Shown: in pieces, positions 25,085-37,500 of the stretch
How positions within the stretch are numbered: position 1 is the stretch's first letter
Layout: every line of letters starts with the position of its first letter
Assembly: GCF_000002075.1 (NCBI RefSeq)
Contig: NW_004797276.1
Location: 1,923,866 to 1,987,865, forward strand
Direction of reading: 5' to 3'
From: Aplysia californica
Taxonomy: Eukaryota > Mollusca > Gastropoda > Aplysiida > Aplysiidae
Length of the DNA stretch: 64,000 bases
Translations under genes and position numbers: made by a program
Notes under the pieces: model-generated
The model's database searches: none
Told to the model about the DNA's origin: nothing
Seen by the model: the letters and a program-made list of their open reading frames with translations, nothing else

Positions 25085-26100
25085 TCTGTTGACGGTGACT
25101 GTGGGTCCGGAGATCGATTGATTAGACCTATCCGGGCTCAGAGGGTTCGCCCATAGTGTGGGCACAGGTGTTGGACTTCTTGTGGTAGAGGTAGGTCTGG
25201 ATTTGTGTACGTTGCATTTTCGTTTGGCTTAGGGGATGCGCTTGGCTTCTGCTGCTTTGGCTCCCTTAGTTTGCAGCACCAGGCTGGACGAGCTACGGCC
25301 AGTGTTCCAGTGTTTCCCAGGAGTCGTTCGTGATTACTAGTTCTTTTAGTGAGACTTTGAGGCAGTTCTTGAAACGTTTTATTTTTCTGCCCTCTGACTG
25401 AGCGCTTGCCATGAAACAGCTCTCCACACATCAGCTGTTTAGGAAACCAGCTGTTCGCCATTCTGACCACGTGGCCAGCCCATCTGGAGGGGTGTGTAGA
25501 TGCTGGGAATTCTGGCCCGCTCTTATCCCTATCCAAACGCTCTGGGGTCATTTTGTATCCCCAGTGTTGTATTCTCCACATTTTAGAATACTTCTTGTGA
25601 AAGATCTCTGTGAAACTTTCAGTTTTTCTCAAAAAAATCATTTTGACAGACTGCTATGTAAAGCGTACGGATCGGATTAACGAGTAAATTTCTTCTTTGG
25701 AAAGTGGTTGCACAGAGTTCCCACGTCGTTTGGATACGATAGCAAAACACGACGCACGGATAGAGTTAAACATCCTTGTCTGGGGCTTTGTCCTGTCATC
25801 GGATGCGGAAGATTTTACGGAAACAGCTCAGGTGGAGTCGATTGAGCTGCTTGGCTTGTCTGCTGTAGACAGTCCAGGTCTCGCTGGTGTAAAGAAGGAT
25901 GATAAAAACCACTACCCGGTAGAGCGTTGTGGAGAGGCTGAGTCCTCTGCGCTCCCAGACATTCTTGCGAGCCTCCTAAAGGCGGCGCTGGCCTTAGCAG
26001 CTCTGTTGTTAATTTCAGCTTATGAAATTTACAGTACGTGTCCTGCCCAGGTAGATAAAGTTGTCAGCTGCTTGGAATTTCTGTTCCCCTCACCATGATT
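25085..26100 (-). mobile_element. LINE 3' portion (RT C-terminal region and zinc knuckle)
   Basis: Read on the minus strand, it gives the C-terminal region of an endonuclease/reverse-transcriptase LINE: EINNRAAKASAAFRRL, a YxxETWTVY-like stretch, RWAGHVVRM, GKRSVRGQK, RPAWCCK and finally LCPHYGRTL (family form CPxCGRxFxARIGL). The longest open piece is 25138-25641; other parts are in different frames, so it is broken. Its 3' end matches 63760-64000 after copy B at the same relative position, so the insertion is older than the GALC duplication. The 5' end seems truncated near 26100. Confidence 0.8.
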
Positions 26101-26825
<725 letters not shown>

Positions 26826-26835
26826 TATGTACTTA

Positions 26836-28367
26836 CTGAGGTGCAAAAAAACCGCGAATTTTTATGACAACATAATGTTTGGCAAAATGCAACACTAACA
26901 TAGGTTTCAAGTTATTTGTTGTGTTTATTAACTGAAACTTTGCACACTTCTTGAGTGATATAGCTGACATGAACTGAGGGTCCAGCACATTCATTTGAGC
27001 TCACGTTGACCTTGACCTTGGTGAACAAACTTAGTAACGCGTGTGGCCTCCACGTGCAGCGATTACAGTGAAGCATCTTCTGTTCATATAGTTAATCGAA
27101 CGGTTGATCTGGCCGTTTTGGATGCCACCGAAGATCTGGGTGATGGCTGCAGTCAACTGGGCTGCTGTTCGAGGCCGTGGCTGCATCTGGTTAAGCTGTC
27201 TTTGGATCACGTCCCACAAATGTTCAATAGGGTTCAAGTTAAGTGAGCGAGGTGGGTGTGCCCAAAAAATGACATTGTTCTGGGTACCACGTGCGGTATG
27301 TGGTCGTGCGTTGTCTTGTTGATACAGGAAGTTAGGATGCCTCTGTAGAAAGGGCACCACATGAGGTGCCAAGACTTGTGCAATGTAGCGCTGAGCCGTG
27401 ACGCCGTTTTCACGTCCTGGACCAATGTTCTGGAAGATGACAGGTCCCACTCTATGATTCAACGCCATGACTTCCCATACCATCACGCTCTAGCCTCCCC
27501 AGAGGTCACGCTCCAGAATGTTGTTGTCGTCGTAGTGAGTCGTGTCTCTACGCCACACACGGATACGGCCATTCGCTGGATGGACTCAGAACCTGCTTTC
27601 ATCACCGAAGAGAACTCTCCTCCACTGTGCGTTTTGCCAGTTGACATGCGCCTGCGCCCACTGTAGCCATTGTTGGGGATGCCTTTGTGTTAGGACAGCT
27701 CCCTGGTAAGGACACCTGCAGTGAAGACCAGCAGTCACTAACCTCCGTGACACAGTCCAGCGGCTAAGTTGGCTTCCAGTCGTTCCCGTGGTTGTTCTGG
27801 TAGTCTCTGCAGCCGGCAGAAACTAAACGGATCGCGGCGGTGCCGACGAACGATGACACGATCATTGGCTGGGGTTGTCACCCTTGGTCTTCCGCTTCTT
27901 GGTCGATCTGCTGTGGTCGCTGTCGCTTGTAGTCGGTTCCGAAGGTTATAAATGCTTGGGTGGACACCAAAAACCTGGGACACCTGTTCCACCGACTCAC
28001 CGGACGCCAGTCGTCCGACAGCTCTTTCTCTGTTTTCCTTTGATAACTTTGGCATGTCTGTAGCTCGTCTGTTTCGATATGAATGCAACATTTCGAGACG
28101 TGGATTTTATAGGAATACGCCCAGGACTGAGTGAGCATAAACTCACCACTCACAACAAGTTGCAAGTGTGTCCCAGTGGTGAGTGATGACTCGTGAGTTG
28201 TGCATTGCTTACGCAGCCAATGACATCTTTGCGACGCTCAAAAATGCCCAATCAAGACGCTCAAGACAAGTGTTGAGTGGTATGAGTTCATATGACACAA
28301 CTATGAACTCAGCATTGGGCGATTACAACAACATTAAAACATCGTGTTGTTGTTTTTTGCACCTCAC
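26836..28367 (-). mobile_element. Tc1-like DNA transposon (1.53 kb), inactive
   Basis: The ends read CTGAGGTGCAAAAAA on the left and GTGAGGTGCAAAAAA as reverse complement on the right, with TA outside each (26834-26835 and 28368-28369). The transposase lies on the minus strand between. The element sits within a TA microsatellite, the kind of target this superfamily uses. Confidence 0.88.
27031..28055 (-). pseudogene. Tc1-like transposase, disrupted
   Basis: The start MPKLSKENRERAVGRL at 28055 opens a helix-turn-helix region (SVEQVSQVFGVHPS) followed by a GRPR motif (SGRPRVTTP). The catalytic domain shows the first Asp in GDESRF, the second in YQQDNARPHTA and the Glu in NPIEHLWD. By eye there is one frame change near 27770 and two in-frame stops, after DESRF and before SVMVWE. 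Only 29 residues separate the second Asp and the Glu instead of the usual 34, so a short deletion is likely. It cannot encode an active enzyme. Confidence 0.85.
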
Positions 28368-29201
<834 letters not shown>

Positions 29202-29459
29202 GTTGCTAATGCCCAGCTCCTAGGTCTGTGGGGATCTGAGGGCCGGGCTTTACTGCAGTTCCTTCATTTCACTTTCACATTTGCTTTGGGCGGAATGCTG
29301 ACACATTTGTATACAGAGCCATTCCTTGCGGGAAAAGATGTTTCAGATGATTACACTACAGATTCCCAGCTTAAAATTGCTCCTCCAGATTGTCACTTGT
29401 TCGGACTCCTTTTGAGAAATCAGTCAGGACAAAGCTTCATATTACGTAGATTTCACTGA
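29202..29459 (+). pseudogene. MFSD4-like (sodium-dependent glucose transporter 1-type) exon, isolated
   Basis: After a good acceptor (CTTTTCATTTCAG) the frame reads VANAQLLGLWGSEG, then LLQFLHFTFTFALGG and HLYTEPFLAGKD. This resembles the segment joining two early membrane helices of major-facilitator MFSD4/NaGLT1 proteins (family form: QLLxLWG...LQxLHFxFxLGxxLxPLxxxPFL). The frame runs on about 40 residues without clear similarity and stops at 29459. No other exon of such a gene was found nearby. It may be a relic or an exon of a gene that was cut up. Recognition rests on about 45 residues. Confidence 0.5.
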
Positions 29460-30205
29460 AGAAGTGGAAATTGGTTGCATTTTCTCTCGAGCATTTCCTG
29501 TGGAAGGGTTACCGAAGACAGTTGCAAAGTTTCTAATTGTAATTGCGAGTGAATGCACACCTGACAATTGTTTCATCAGACCCGAGATCAAAAACAAGCT
29601 TCAATGGAAACGTTCATGTTCTTAGCATTGAGATGTCTATAATATGGGTCAAAATGACATGACCCTGTACAAGCATAGTGACATCTTTACTCGTCATTTT
29701 TTTAAACTTGGTTTTGTTTGAAACATGTCAAATTGTGATAGTATTTGTATAAATGATTGACAAAACCATAACTGAAAGAACAGTGGTTTATGCTTTTCGT
29801 TTTAATGATACTGTAAATAATACAGGGGGTTGGGTCATTTTGACCCGACGTTGTTAAGGTTAAGCGCCGATGGCAAAAAAAATGCATCGAACTTCATAGG
29901 AATGACATTGAAAAGTAGATAAATAGTGTGATTTCTTTTTGCTGGCTTTTCATTGTAATTGAAGTAAAATTTTCCAAGGTATAGATCTAGCCATTTTCAC
30001 ATAAACTTTGGGGACAGCCCTCATACATAGGCCTACAAATAAATGTAGGCTTAATTAATACGTCCAACAGTTCAAAATGTCGTAGATCCTCCATGGCGCT
30101 GGAGTCTGAAATAGCAAACCTAGGAGCCTGTTCTAATTTCCTCCCAGATTTTATTACAATATTTAAAACTGAGCGTATTAAATCAATACAAATTGTTCTT
30201 GGCTC
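29460..30205. other. Spacer, nothing recognised
   Basis: AT-rich DNA with no supported frame. TGGGTCAAAATGACATGACC (about 29645) and TGGGTCATTTTGACCC (about 29828) are similar short palindromic words about 170 bp apart. Confidence 0.35.
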
Positions 30206-30337
<132 letters not shown>

Positions 30338-30558
30338 TGACATAGTCTTTAGGCTTAGAAAGCGCAACAGGATGCTACATTGAAGCAACTTTTAGCCTAA
30401 AATGTACTTTCCTTTTTTAGCCAACCTGCCCTAAATTTTCACAACGTAGTTCTATTCGCTAGACTATCCAGATAATGAACATGGAAAGAACTCAATTCTC
30501 CAATTCCTCAATTCTTTTTTTATAAGCAAAAAACTTTTTGAAAACACGTAGCGCCAAG

Positions 30559-30568
30559 GTCACGTGCC
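30559..30568. promoter_or_regulatory. E-box GTCACGTGCC, CLEAR-like
   Basis: Nine of ten bases match GTCACGTGAC, the CLEAR site bound by TFEB-type factors at lysosomal genes. It lies about 1.2 kb upstream of the GALC-B 5' exon, between microsatellites, so it may be chance. Confidence 0.25.
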
Positions 30569-30637
30569 TCAACATAACCTGCGACCGCAATAGTAATATT
30601 GTGTAGTTTGTGTGTTCGTGGGTGCGTGCACACGTAT

Positions 30638-30762
<125 letters not shown>

Positions 30763-30846
30763 TTGTATGTGTTAAAATATCTGTCCATCTTTATCTCTAA
30801 TTATCTGCGCGTGTGTGTATATATATAGATCTATATATATATAATT

Positions 30847-30888
30847 TCTCTCTCTCTCTCTGTCTGTCTGTCTGTCTGTCTGTCTGTC
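30847..30888. repeat. (CT)n-(TCTG)n microsatellite
   Basis: A CT run that changes into about seven TCTG units. Confidence 0.9.
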
Positions 30889-30941
30889 ACCCGGGATCAT
30901 AGATCTAAATCTTGATTTTTTCCCCCTTATTTTTCTTCTTT

Positions 30942-30945
<4 letters not shown>

Positions 30946-30995
<50 letters not shown>

Positions 30996-31018
30996 GGGGG
31001 GGGGGGGGGGGGGGGGGG
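30946..31018. repeat. (CT)n followed by a long poly-G run
   Basis: A CT run, GTGTG, then about 22 consecutive G. The G run is prone to assembly error. Confidence 0.9.
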
Positions 31019-31347
31019 CTCGGGGACCGTTTCAGAACAGTTACAAGACAAGACAGGCTATTGTCATAATATTATTATTGTCATCTCAGGCCATAATATT
31101 AAATATACACTTGTAATATTCATTCGGAGTATATTAACAGTACATGCCTATAGCCTACTATTATCTCAATCTCGTTTTTCAAGATGCCTTTTCTAGAAGT
31201 TGCGCAATTCAGCAGAAGCGCGGTGTGGAAAAATAACTGGGTAGTAGATCTAGATCTGAGAAAGTCATTGAGGGGTCGCAAATGCACGTCTTCATCTCGC
31301 GAATAGCGAACACCCGCACTCCCTCTGCTCGGTGACAGCTGATAATA

Positions 31348-31370
31348 TCACGTGACGCAAAATCACATGA
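31348..31370. promoter_or_regulatory. Paired E-boxes upstream of GALC-B (TCACGTGAC ... TCACATGA)
   Basis: TCACGTGAC at 31348-31356 matches nine of ten bases of the CLEAR consensus, and TCACATGA at 31363-31370 is an M-box-like second site 15 bp on. Both suit MiT/TFE (TFEB/MITF) factors, which control lysosomal genes in animals. They lie about 130 bp upstream of the conserved 5' exon region. Copy A has no counterpart because similarity ends at about 1080. Regulatory role is inferred from motif and position only. Confidence 0.45.
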
Positions 31371-31477
31371 TTTTATCTGCCTCTTTCAGCCTTTGTTGTG
31401 ATCTAGATCTAGTCAAGTTTACGTCTAGTCAAAACCCCTACTACTACCAGAGAGTATATTTTAGTGTCTCTGCTACT

Positions 31478-31750
31478 ACTAGCCTACTTACTGTCTTGCC
31501 ATCGTGATAAGTCTCGACGGTCGAGTGCTTGTTATCTTCATCTCTGACCTAAGCTGCTACAACGTATCACAGTTTGCTGCACGCATCCCAGTTTTAATGT
31601 TGTTAACCTTGAAAAGTTGCTATAAAGGTGTATTTGAAAGTCTCGACCGAAAACGTTGATCTGATTTGATGCGATCAGTATCAGGCCAGGAGACTTGCAG
31701 TGTCACTGGCAAACACTACGTCCCCCTCAGACCTCGCAGTGATCCTCCAT
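31478..31750 (+). other. GALC-B non-coding first exon region
   Basis: Conserved with 1085-1388 of copy A and ending in the same donor (CCAT / GTAAGT, donor at 31751). The matching acceptor is at 33788-33789. The true transcription start is not visible. Confidence 0.5.
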
Positions 31751-32036
31751 GTAAGTTCTGATGTAGTAATGTGAACGATTGGTCCAGTGTTGCAGCTTTA
31801 TTATTATATTTATTGTCAGTGATTAAATTGGGGTACTCGAACGCATATATATGCTAAGGAATGCTAATTTTAATGCCAATTATGTGAGGTGTTCTTAATA
31901 TTTATTTCTAGATTTTAAAAAAATAAATTTTGTAAGTGTTTTACGGCGCTCGCAACTGCATAAGATCATATTATTATATGAGCGCGCAGGATATATTTAA
32001 CATTTTCGTTTGGTAGGGCATTTTCTATTCGAAGTG

Positions 32037-32417
32037 GCTATTTCTCCGAACGTTCGGGAAAATAAACTTGAATTGAACTCTATTTCTCCTAACGGTTTCC
32101 GTTCTCGAGATTTTTTTGTTATTTGCGAGATTTAGGCATCATCTTTCTTTCTGCCATTCTGCGAGGACTGAGAAGCATTTTTTGCATCGAATTCAATTTC
32201 TAGAGCTAGAGATTTTTAAATGTCTGAATATTCAGATACTTAGTAGTGGTTGGGGCAACTTTCCCGGACTTCATTTGAAAATACCTTCAAAAGGTTCTGC
32301 GAGAAAACAAGACTGATCGACCTTGGCAGCTAATAACCTATTTTGCATTTAGTCAACCAGCAAAAATTAAAATCCTTCAAGTGAAAAAGAAAAATCCCTC
32401 CCCCACACACAAGCACA

Positions 32418-32479
<62 letters not shown>

Positions 32480-32547
32480 CAAACACACACACACACACAC
32501 ACACATATAGACACATGCACTCTCCACACACACACACAATACACATT

Positions 32548-32605
<58 letters not shown>

Positions 32606-32732
32606 AGCACATACACACGCACATGGGCCACTCCATTCGCAATTATTAGATCTGTCAACAATTCTCGAGAACGGAAACCGTTCGGAGAAATAGAATTCAA
32701 GTTTATTTTCCCGAACGTTCAGAGAAATAGAG
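32037..32732. mobile_element. Foldback-type inverted-repeat element with AC-repeat core, inside the SINE
   Basis: The left arm (32037-32110) and right arm (32662-32732) are inverted repeats of about 70 bp, both with CGAACGTTCGGGAAAATAAA and ACGGTTTCCGTTCTCGAGA in the arm orientation. The middle is mostly AC microsatellite. No coding sequence. It interrupts the SINE, so it is younger. Confidence 0.65.
32402..32625. repeat. (AC)n microsatellite block
   Basis: Several AC runs separated by short interruptions, forming the core of the foldback-type element. Confidence 0.95.
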
Positions 32733-33812
32733 CCAGCCTTTTCAATTTTGCCCTAGTGGTGGCCAAAGTCTAATCTTATCGATTTTAGACCACAAGGAAT
32801 CTTTAACGTGGGCAACTTGCACACGGGACCTCCGAGATTTTTCGCCCTTATCCGAGAAGGCTAGCGTACATGTAGATCTTTCCTACCAGAAGATCAAGGG
32901 CTGTGTGGCTGAAAGACAGCAGTAAGAAGGAGCCAAGGAGAAGCAGTAGAAAGGCTGCAGAAATAGTCAAGAGCACAGAGTAGTGGGCAAAAGAGGTCAT
33001 GAGGCGGTGGGGGAAGAAAGTGGAGACGAAACCAGACGACAGAACATTGCTAAAGAGCTGGAAAGAAGGTGAAAGGAGACAATTTTAGAGAAGAAAAATT
33101 TTCAGTCGCTACCAGGATTCGAACCTTGGACCTTAGAATGAGAGGCAAACACCTTAACCTCTAGCCACGACAGCCTCCTTCAAGATCTCTGAACTCGACT
33201 CTTAACAATTAAGATTTAACTGCAATGATTTGTGGTTGTGTTTTTAAATTTCAGTTCTGGAGTCAAAATAGTTACTCATGATCTCATCTATTCAGCGGTA
33301 TTAATTGTCAGATTCTTGCAAAAACTAAGAAAGCATGATATCCACTTGAGACTAGTCTTAACTTTCTGATTACATCACAAGTGAATGACTTATTTCCTGT
33401 AATATCATCTTAAATCTTGTTCATTTATCTTGCTTTTGATGAAAAAAAAACCGTTATCATTATCTTGAATAGAAGTTGAGATATTTGCAATTGAGGGAAG
33501 TGGTTTGCCTGGTTTTAGAGGTAAAATTAGCAAGAAAATGGCCACGAAGTCTGTGACTTCCAGAGCGGTGTCCTTGGAAACTACTTTAAACCAAAAGATG
33601 ATGTTCAGGTGATGACAGATGCAATGATAAGTACAGCAAGCCCTGAATAAAAGAGTGTTACTAAGAGGACATCATGTAATGGGTTGCCTTTCAATTAATA
33701 ATATAGGCTACATCCCAAATCAGTTAAATTCAAGTTGAAACGTTCTGAATTTGTATGTTCCCTTTTTAATTAATTTTTTTTTAAAACAGAAAGGACTGGT
33801 TATATTCTCATC

Positions 33813-34514
33813 ATGGCAATGCACTTCACAACTCTGGTTGCTGTGGTGTGTGCTACAGTCTGTGGAGCCTATTCACAGTCCATTGTGTTTGATGACGCTC
33901 CTGGAATGGGGCGCCAGTTTGATGGAATAGGAGGTCTAAGTGGCGGAGGTGTAAGTATTTTTATAGTCTTCAATGCTAGTCTGATAGACCTAATGGTTTT
34001 TAAGAGGAGAGGAGAAGTTATTTATGTAGCCTATATCTCAAATCTTCCTAGCTATTAATGTTTTTGTGGAAACACTGGGACAGCAATTTTTAGGAAATGT
34101 GTGACTTAGACATGCTCTCAATGGGAGTCAATGATCCTATGCCTGAGTCTATATTCTGTAGTGTAAACAATGTCAAAATCATTTGGCACATAATCTTTTT
34201 TATTTACTAGTACTATTTATTGGCTATTGCTGCAATCAGGAAAAGCTGAGAGAATATGGTCATATCATTGCCTTTGAAGTAAGACGGCTTACCCACACAA
34301 TGTCATTTCTTTTTGATTTGACAAATCATTTGGAAATTATCTATATGCTTAGTCAAAGTCTTATCTGACTTTTGATTAGAAATACTTCTAAAATATTACA
34401 AATACAGCCAAACAACCTACTGGTCGTCAGGTTGCTGCGTGATGAAACCGTAAAAGTTTTTTGCTTCTGTAGAATTTACTCCGATGGGGCTAGCCATTCT
34501 TATCACAAGGGCAA

Positions 34515-34599
<85 letters not shown>

Positions 34600-37500
34600 G
34601 AGAAAAAAAGTAAAGGACCATTTTTGATAAAATGTATCTTTTAGAAAACTGTGTATCTAAGCTTTATTATATTAGTAAAGTGTCACTCATCTTGTTTTTT
34701 GTGAGAATAAGCAACTATTTAACAGTCAAGTGATTTTATTAACCTTTGCATCTTTCTCTTTTTTTTTCTTCTCCTTTTTAGGCTACATCAAAGCTACTTG
34801 TCAACTACCCACAAGAACAACGTGACCAGATTCTTGATTATCTGTTCAAGGTATTTTTAAAACTATTGCTACTTCCTGTATTGTCCCCATGGAACAAATT
34901 GACATTTTACAACTATTGCTGGAGCAAAATGATAAATAAGAGTCAAATGGTATTCCTATACTGTTACACATGTAAGTCTTTAAGAAAGTAAGTCTCTAAG
35001 CCTGTAGGTTTGATAAAACTTGTTGCCAACAAACCAGATTCCATTGTCTAATCTTTTTTTGCCTTTACTTGTGGCATTGAAGCCTTGAGATACACCCACT
35101 TGAATCCCCCCTCCCTCCCCCCCATGTCTTTATCTATAATTCTCTACAGAGCTTTTTCTCTTTGAAAAAAAGTCACTGATATAAATGTATATTATATATA
35201 TATCCATTGTTTTACAAATGATTTAGGTGGTCCAGCATTATTTCCTCCTTTTTATCAGTCTACTGTTCATATAGATGAATATATCAGTTATCGTGCCTAC
35301 TCAGCATTAAATCAACTTTGTTTCTTCACCTCATCATTCTAATTTGATTAGTTTTCTATCATTTTTAAATCCACCTGTTACTTTGTGCCTCTCCTTGTAG
35401 TGTCAGGCAGACGAGAGTCAAAACATTCCTTTAACAGAAGATCTTACACGCTAACTCACCAAAGACCGCTTTGCGTATTGATATTAATTGATATATATAT
35501 ATATATACACCTATATTCTCAGGAGAATATATTGAGAGGTTAGTACTGTTACTGAAATTCTGTTATCAGCCCTGTATTTACTTTGATTGTATCATTTGTG
35601 ACAAAAAGTACATTATTTTGAACTCTACAGCCAAATTTTGGAGCTTCTCTTCACATTCTTAAAGTAGAAATTGGAGGAGATGTCCAGAGTACTGGTAAGC
35701 TCATCATAAATGTTATCTTAGTTGCTTATCATTCAGATATAAAGATGATTTTTTTTTTATTGATGTGGTTGAATTTGTGTTAGATTGGCATGTGTAAAAT
35801 ATATGGTAATACTTACATGTTACATACACTGCTTATTATTTAAGATACAAATGAACCTTCAAACACAGTCTTAAATTCACAGTTACCTATCTTTAGCTGC
35901 CTTTCGAATGTACAGTCGAACCTAGTGTGTAAAACAGCCTCCCATTGTCAAAGAAAAAAGTGGCCGTTTAACACAGGTGGCTGTCTTAGGGAGGACTGAT
36001 CAAAATGATGAAAGACACCGTTTCCTTCTGAGGTCTAAGCCGGGGCTGATCTTAGGCTTAGGACTGCCGTAAGGCTAATTCCAAAGGGCTATTATTGTTT
36101 TCTTTTGAAAAAAAAAAAGGGGGGGGGGAGGTGTAAAAAAGGGGGGAGAGGTGTTGTTGTTATTTTTTGGTTTGTTTTTTTGGTTAGCTTCTGTTTTTGT
36201 TGCTGATTTTGTGTAAGTTAAAAATAAACGAAAAAAGCCGATGAAGACTGAGTGAAGACCGGACCGGGTGTCATGGTAAAACAAACACTGGATTGCCACC
36301 ACTCTGAGAACGAGCGACACTTCTGTCGCATGTTCACGTAAACATCCATTGTTACTTTGTTACAGATAAGGTAAACAAAACAGTGATCACATAGGATTTG
36401 TGTATGAGTTGTGGGTGGGGCTTCAAGGATATGACGGATCCCACGCTTCGCTCACCAGCATTTGAAAATTTATCGTTACCCATCCATTGGTCAACTTTGG
36501 TAAACTTTCATTGGAGGGACTAACAATAACGACAGGTGAATGGATTATCATAACAAAACGGCCTGTGTGCCGTATTATCATCAGAAGGACTGTCAGACTG
36601 GTTCCCCATCAGGTCTGGGGTAAGACAAGGGTGTGTTCTTTCTCCGCTTCTCTTCATCGCTTACATGGATAAAATCACGAAAGCAGCAAATGACAACATC
36701 ACTGAACTGAACAAGCTTCTATTTGCTGATGACCAGAGTATATTAGGTACAGATGAAGAGGAATTACAAAAACACACCCCAAAACTAAATGAGGAATGTA
36801 AACACCTAAACATGAAAATCTCCATCTCAAAAACAGAGTCATGTCAGCAGAAACCCAGGGAAACTCAACATTCTTATTGATGGAACACAACTCCAACAAG
36901 TAGAGGAATTTAAATATTTGGAAAGGATCTTCACACAAGATGGGCATATAGGGTCTAGGCCTACTGCATCCTTGTGATCCGTCACCCACTGGCTGCGCCA
37001 GTGAAGAGACAGACGGCGAGGATGGTTTATGCTCATTGCACCGCTTGCGGTTGTGTCTCCTTGGAGCAAGCAGGATCTTTGCACCAAAGTTATCTTTGTC
37101 ACTGTAGAGAAATCAAGGCATCGTTCTTACCGCACAAGAAGAAAGGTGCATGAAACTGCTCTTCGCAGCACCAATTTGGTGCAAGCTAAAAATTTGATCC
37201 AAGTTTCCGCGAACCTATCTACTACACTAGTAGAGTCTACGGTAACTCAATGAAGAATGGGTATCGAAACTGTTGTCTCCCTCTATTGTGTAGCACGTCC
37301 TGGTGCTGCTCGAAGTACTTAAAAATCTTTAAATCTTCTCAGATTGTAGCATAGTGAGTTGTTAGTATTGTTTCACTTTATTGCAGCTTTTATGCGGTTT
37401 CATCTAGAAACAGTTGTAAATACATGTATCGATATATGAAGATTACGGGATATCCTGCAGATTCTAGTTGACTTTCTCTAGAAATCTTAAAATAGTAGCT

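Larger units (their letters stand above)
31920..33177 (-). mobile_element. tRNA-derived SINE, split by a later insertion, in intron 1 of copy B
   Basis: Minus-strand copy of the SINE at 18505-19043. The tRNA-like head (A-box TGGCTAGAGGTTAAGG, B-box GGTTCGAATCC) is near 33105-33175 and the tail (GTTGCGAGCGCC) near 31935-31960. The body is interrupted between about 32037 and 32732 by an inverted-repeat element with AC microsatellites. The aligned site in copy A (about 1515) is empty. Confidence 0.75.

Noticed and set aside
25697-26098. 133-aa plus-strand frame
   Set aside because: Antisense of the LINE whose coding sense is on the minus strand.
32330-32773. Cys/Val- and Thr/His-rich frames of up to 130 aa
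   Set aside because: They are translations of the AC microsatellite in the foldback-type element.
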